Position numbers and translations under genes: made by a program. Below are positions 60,118 through 64,000 of a stretch of DNA of 64,000 nt, one piece after another. Under the pieces are notes generated by a model, which saw only the letters and a list, made by a program, of their open reading frames with translations, did no database searches and was not told the origin of the DNA. Source of the DNA: Labia minor (taxonomy: Eukaryota; Arthropoda; Insecta; Dermaptera; Spongiphoridae); NCBI GenBank assembly GCA_963082975.1, contig OY720344.1:6063580-6127579 (forward strand). Reading direction: 5' to 3'. Positions within the stretch are counted from its first letter, which is position 1, and every line of letters starts with the position of its first letter.

Positions 60118-60570
60118 TTAAATTAGCTGGACTATCTCCACTCGACTATCTCACAATTTGAATGGGATTAATTAACATAATATATTAAATTTAAATTAAA
60201 TTTAATTAATTATAAAGTAAAATTAATAAATAATATTTATTAAACAAGCGCGTGTTTGGCTCTTTGTTGATGGCACCACGTTACGTGTTGGCGCGTGATT
60301 TGCACTGTTAAAAAAATTAATTCTGGTACTTTCAGCAATTCAATCAAGCTTAAATTCTATATATAGCAGTTTTATACAATTTTTAATCATGTAAAAAACT
60401 ATCAAACATATATCTTTATTTTTACGGTCACTTTAGAGGAAAAAAAATCAAAACGTTTTAGGTAATGACCCTCTTCCGGTTGAGCTACATTTCTCAAAAG
60501 TTGATAGAAAACTAAGAATTTTGAATAATGCCCATGTACCAAATTTCAACATTCTAGCTCAAACCGATAG
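60118..60570 (-). repeat. family A repeat, 5'-truncated copy
   Basis: From aattagctggactatctccactcgac (3' end reversed) to gcccatgtaccaaatttcaacattctagctcaaaccg. The microsatellite and 5' end are missing. Confidence 0.7.
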
Positions 60571-60632
60571 TAAAAATCTATTTTGACAAAAAAATCTATT
60601 AAATGGTAACTACTGGTACGTTTATCCTATAT

Positions 60633-61097
60633 CAGAGGTTCTTAAACTGTGGTCCGCGGACCCCTGGGGGTCCGCGAAGCCTTTACTGGGGGTCCGCAAA
60701 GCCATCGTACAGGTGCACGAGAAAATGATGAGTCAGTTAAAACTTTAATTAATATAAAAGAAGCGATGGCATGGCTTTGTGAGGAAACAGAGATCAAATA
60801 CCCAAATTCAACGAAATGTGCAAGAAAACTATTGCTACCGTTTCCATCTTCATATTTAGCTGAATTTTCTTTCTTCAATATTATAATTTCTAATAAAATG
60901 TGTTCTACTATATGCAAAAAAATCGTTATTCACCAATCACTGTTAGAAATATCCATCATATATCCTTGTTCTTATGAGATCGTAAGCCAGAAATTAACTA
61001 ATAAAATGACGTAAAGTACCTAAAGTTGGGATGGGGTCCGTCAAAAATTTTTTTTTCAATTGGGGGTCCGCGGAGTACAAATGTTTAAGAACCTCTG
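60633..61097 (+). mobile_element. hAT element remnant with perfect 8-bp target duplication
   Basis: Terminal inverted repeats CAGAGGTTCTTAAACTGTGG (60633) and, at the right, gtttaagaacctctg ending at 61097, flanked by tcctatat on both sides (60625-60632, 61098-61105). The subterminal ggtccgcggacccc repeats are typical of a widespread hAT group. 465 bp, internally deleted. Confidence 0.9.
60760..61014 (+). pseudogene. hAT transposase C-terminal remnant
   Basis: An open frame in the element above contains RKLLLPFPSSYLAEFSF (about 60823-60873), the LPFP..YL.E.GFS segment near the hAT C-terminus as in ZBED5-like transposases. Sequence before and after is degenerate, and no catalytic residues remain. 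Confidence 0.7.
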
Positions 61098-61105
61098 TCC
61101 TATAT

Positions 61106-61237
61106 TATAATTATTATTATTATTATATAATTCATTATGTTTTAATCCCAATTATTATTATTAGCATTAATTAACATGTTTATGTTTTCAAAATTACAAG
61201 AGGAACAAAAATAAACGAAAATTGAAGAATTATTAGA

Positions 61238-61273
<36 letters not shown>

Positions 61274-62680
61274 GGAGAGAACTAATAAGTTCTATTAGAG
61301 AAATAAGGAAAATGGAATCAAGTGTTGTTATATGTACTTTTGGATGAGATGGTAGGTAGGTAGTATGTAGTGAAGGAGTGTGACTAGTGAAGGACTTGTC
61401 GAATGCCAAGCTACTGGTTTAGATTTATGATACAAGTACTATAATTATTATTAAATGACACGTGAACGATCAAACTGCCTTATTTATATATTTATTACTT
61501 TTTCTTTTATTTGATATTTCTATTAACTATTATTCTGTCATGAAAATACAACACCATTTACATTTATTATAAATTTTCTAACCTAATTAATTAATTCGTC
61601 CCAACTAATATAATTAAAAAATTAAAACTAGTGATACTGGTGGATGTACTTAATATTATTTTCATTTATAACATACAATTAGAAAATAATACATTCAATC
61701 AATTATTATAAATGATATCATAATAACAATCTTTGAGGAAGAGTGGGTCACCTCGGGACAGGTTTATTTTTAAAGTAGCTGGTTCACTGATCCGGTTTTA
61801 TTTAAAAAAAAAATATTCTTTATGAATTTTGAATATTGTCTTAGAATTATTACAGGAATATTAATAAATTTGTTAGGGCGTTTATAAAAAGAATATCCTC
61901 TTTTTTCTACTATTTTTATCTTAAAATCTTACTTCTGTTTCTATTGATACATAGAAAGTAGCAAATTTTGTAATCTTTTTTTGTAATTATGGTGTTAAAT
62001 ATTTTTTAAGAATTTACTAAGAGCTCCACGCTATTTATTCGAGTCTCTTATCTTGGTTCAGAGAACCTATTCATTTATCCATACATGTTCAACACAATGA
62101 ATACATACAAACATTGTATATTAATATTAACAAAAGTTATTCAAATACTTATATAATTTTTTTTATTTTTATTTATAATAATCAAATGTCTTGTTCAACT
62201 ACTGGTACGTATACCCTATTTACATTTATAAATTGTATAAGAAGGAATATTCTAATACTTATGATATTATTATTAGAGAATGTGGATAATTAAGAAGACA
62301 AATTGTCACCCCTGTGTTTTTCAAAATTCCATTTTATGAAAATATTATAAAAATATTCTGAATATGCGTTATTTTTTAATAACTATTCAATTTTCCACAT
62401 ATCTAGGTTATATGATAGCATCGAATTTCTAGATATATATCATCAATTTTAATTTTACAAAAAAACACAAAGACACAAAAATATTATATAAATTTATAAT
62501 TTTAAATATAAAGAGAAATATAGTAAAATTTGTTATCTTGAAATTTATTTTAAAATTTTTTATTTTTTTCATAACGGATTGATTTATTTCCATCTGATGA
62601 TTTTTCACATTCCAATGAAATGAACCATTTTTTTCCTCTCTTCTTTTTTTTTTTTTTTTTTATTAATATATTAACACTTT
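61106..62680. other. AT-rich upstream stretch, no gene recognised
   Basis: (GT)n(GA)n at 61239-61282 and a poly-T near 62646. A short GC-richer patch at 61738-61795 matches nothing I know. Confidence 0.35.
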
Positions 62681-62689
62681 TTTGGTAAC

Positions 62690-63005
62690 ATAATACCTGT
62701 AGAGATTGTTACATGATGTTTCGGTCTTTCTCTCTCTCTCTCTTCTGGGTTGATGTAATATATCTTGGTTGTCAGGTGATGGTGATTGGGTTATTGGGAA
62801 TTGGATGGATGAAGGGGAAGAGGGATGGATGATAGTATAGGAAATGGATGTTTTTGGAACACCGGCGGCTCTCTTGAGGCCCCCAAGATGAACGACTCGG
62901 GGGTCACAAGTCACAATGAATCTCGTAAACGATTTTCCAACCCCTCTTAAGAGAGTGTGAGACAATCTTCTCTCTCTCTCTCTCTCTCTCCCAAACACGT
63001 TCTTT
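62690..63005. promoter_or_regulatory. GC-richer region upstream of noggin, candidate promoter or 5' exon
   Basis: About 2.7-3 kb upstream of the noggin start, composition rises sharply and the sequence is non-repetitive between two (TC)n tracts (near 62728-62743 and 62970-62990). The minus frame here is open for 124 codons but is low-complexity and matches no family I know. Its position suits a core promoter or 5' UTR exon; this is inference. Confidence 0.3.
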
Positions 63006-63055
63006 TTTTTTAGACACATATACTTACTCACATACATACAAACATACTTGATATT

Positions 63056-63568
63056 TTTACCGGCCGACGATAGGATGGGAAGGAATTGTTTTCACACCAA
63101 ATTTCACATATGGAGATTTTTATAAAAAAAAGTATTTTTAGCATGATGTCTAGTCCGTCTGTCCGTCCGTCTGTGCATTGTGTGTCCGTATAGACGTGGA
63201 TAGCTTTGAACGGCTCAACGGATTTTGATAAAATTTGATATATTTACTACTTAATGCATCAGTAGCATGAAATCATCAACTTTTGGTGTATATCCGGAAA
63301 CCGGAAGAGGTAGTTTACAAAGTATTAATTTTATATTTATTGTCGGAAATTTTTCACTTAAAATATAATAGTAATTAATAATTGAGTAATTAAATTAAAA
63401 ATTTAAAACAAGATAATATAATTTAGTCATTTTAATTCAAGTTAAAAAAATATTTCTTTTTTTTATATTTTATTCGCTTATATATATATATATATATAAA
63501 TTTAATGTTATTTGGAAATTAATTTATTTTAAATCGTCGGTCGGTTCTGTGCTTGGGCCCAGCTCATT
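63056..63568 (+). mobile_element. family B repeat (HINE-like), plus-oriented copy
   Basis: 5' end ACCGGCCGACGATAG after a T-run, (GTCY)n microsatellite at 63151-63173, cggctcaacggattttgat core, 3' repeat cgtcggtcggttc (63535-63547) and the gcttgggcccagc inverted sequence before a T-run. The middle, including the CRE sites, is deleted. Confidence 0.65.
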
Positions 63569-63689
63569 TTTTTCTCTCTCTTATTCATTTTTATGAATAA
63601 GATTTAGTCAAAAAGAAGAGATGGTCTTTGAGAAAACATTTAGAAACGAATAAAAATAAATTAATTCATTAAACTAAATAAAAAAGCGC

Positions 63690-63740
63690 TTGATTATCCA
63701 ATTCAAATTTGCGAGATAGTCGAGTTGAGACACTCCATAT
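63690..63740 (+). repeat. family A repeat, 3' end only
   Basis: ccaattcaaatttgcgagatagtcgagttgagacactcca followed by a T-run. Confidence 0.6.
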
Positions 63741-64000
63741 TTTTTATATAGATACTCTGAATTAATATAATAAATATATCGAAGGAAATATGTAAATTAT
63801 TATATCATTGTGAAGAAAAGATATGACTGACAAAGATGTCTAAAATTAAAATATAAAGCTGATTGAATCAAATAAAAGAAAGAATTAAAAATACAATTAT
63901 ATTTATATCTCCATTCCAAAAGAAATCGAACTTTTTAAAAAAAAAAGTACCACTAATGCCATCTGTTGTAATATTTTAGATGGCTTAGTCCCTCATTGAC

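Noticed and set aside
62663-63037. 124-codon minus frame
   Set aside because: Runs through two (TC)n tracts giving Arg-Glu repeats; no domain; better read as upstream noncoding sequence.

Overview
This window is AT-rich animal nuclear DNA. It contains one recognisable host gene, spread over about 25 kb on the minus strand, in a landscape of decayed transposons, microsatellites and AT-rich filler. The small exons, GT-AG introns of 2 to 17 kb, many mariner, hAT, Helitron, LINE and tRNA-SINE remnants and abundant (GT)n, (GA)n and (AT)n tracts point to an invertebrate. An arthropod is likely from the style of the mariner, LINE and Helitron sequences, but the species cannot be fixed from the sequence alone.

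Host gene: four coding exons on the minus strand (59746-60024, 54462-54756, 51990-52254, 34508-34658) join in phase, with GT-AG junctions, into a 329-residue secreted noggin-like protein. Noggin is an extracellular antagonist of BMP ligands. All nine cysteines of the noggin cystine-knot domain are present, including the terminal C-x-C-x-C. Two insertions separate them: a 96-residue His/Asp-rich one between Cys2 and Cys3, and a 32-residue strongly basic one between Cys5 and Cys6. No single reading frame shows the gene; it appears only when the exons are spliced.

Layout: 1-34 kb lies downstream of the gene and I recognise no host gene in it. It holds repeats, notably a 5.5 kb hAT insertion (16080-21575, perfect 8-bp target duplication) that split a foldback element and itself contains a probable Helitron. 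34.5-60 kb is the noggin gene. Intron 3 (17.3 kb) carries a Helitron-LINE chimera, HINE-like elements, and a LINE relic with two different tRNA-derived SINEs inserted in it. Introns 1 and 2 carry a mariner, further LINE and Helitron pieces, and a SINE with a 12-bp target duplication. 60-64 kb is upstream of the gene and holds a hAT remnant with an intact 8-bp target duplication, a GC-richer candidate promoter region and a HINE-like element.

Two dispersed families (here called A and B) have the architecture described for Helentron-associated elements (HINE/DINE type): asymmetric terminal inverted repeats, an internal microsatellite, a 3' stem-loop and insertion at T-rich sites. Family B and a related family H also spread the CRE octamer TGACGTCA, with nine copies in the window.
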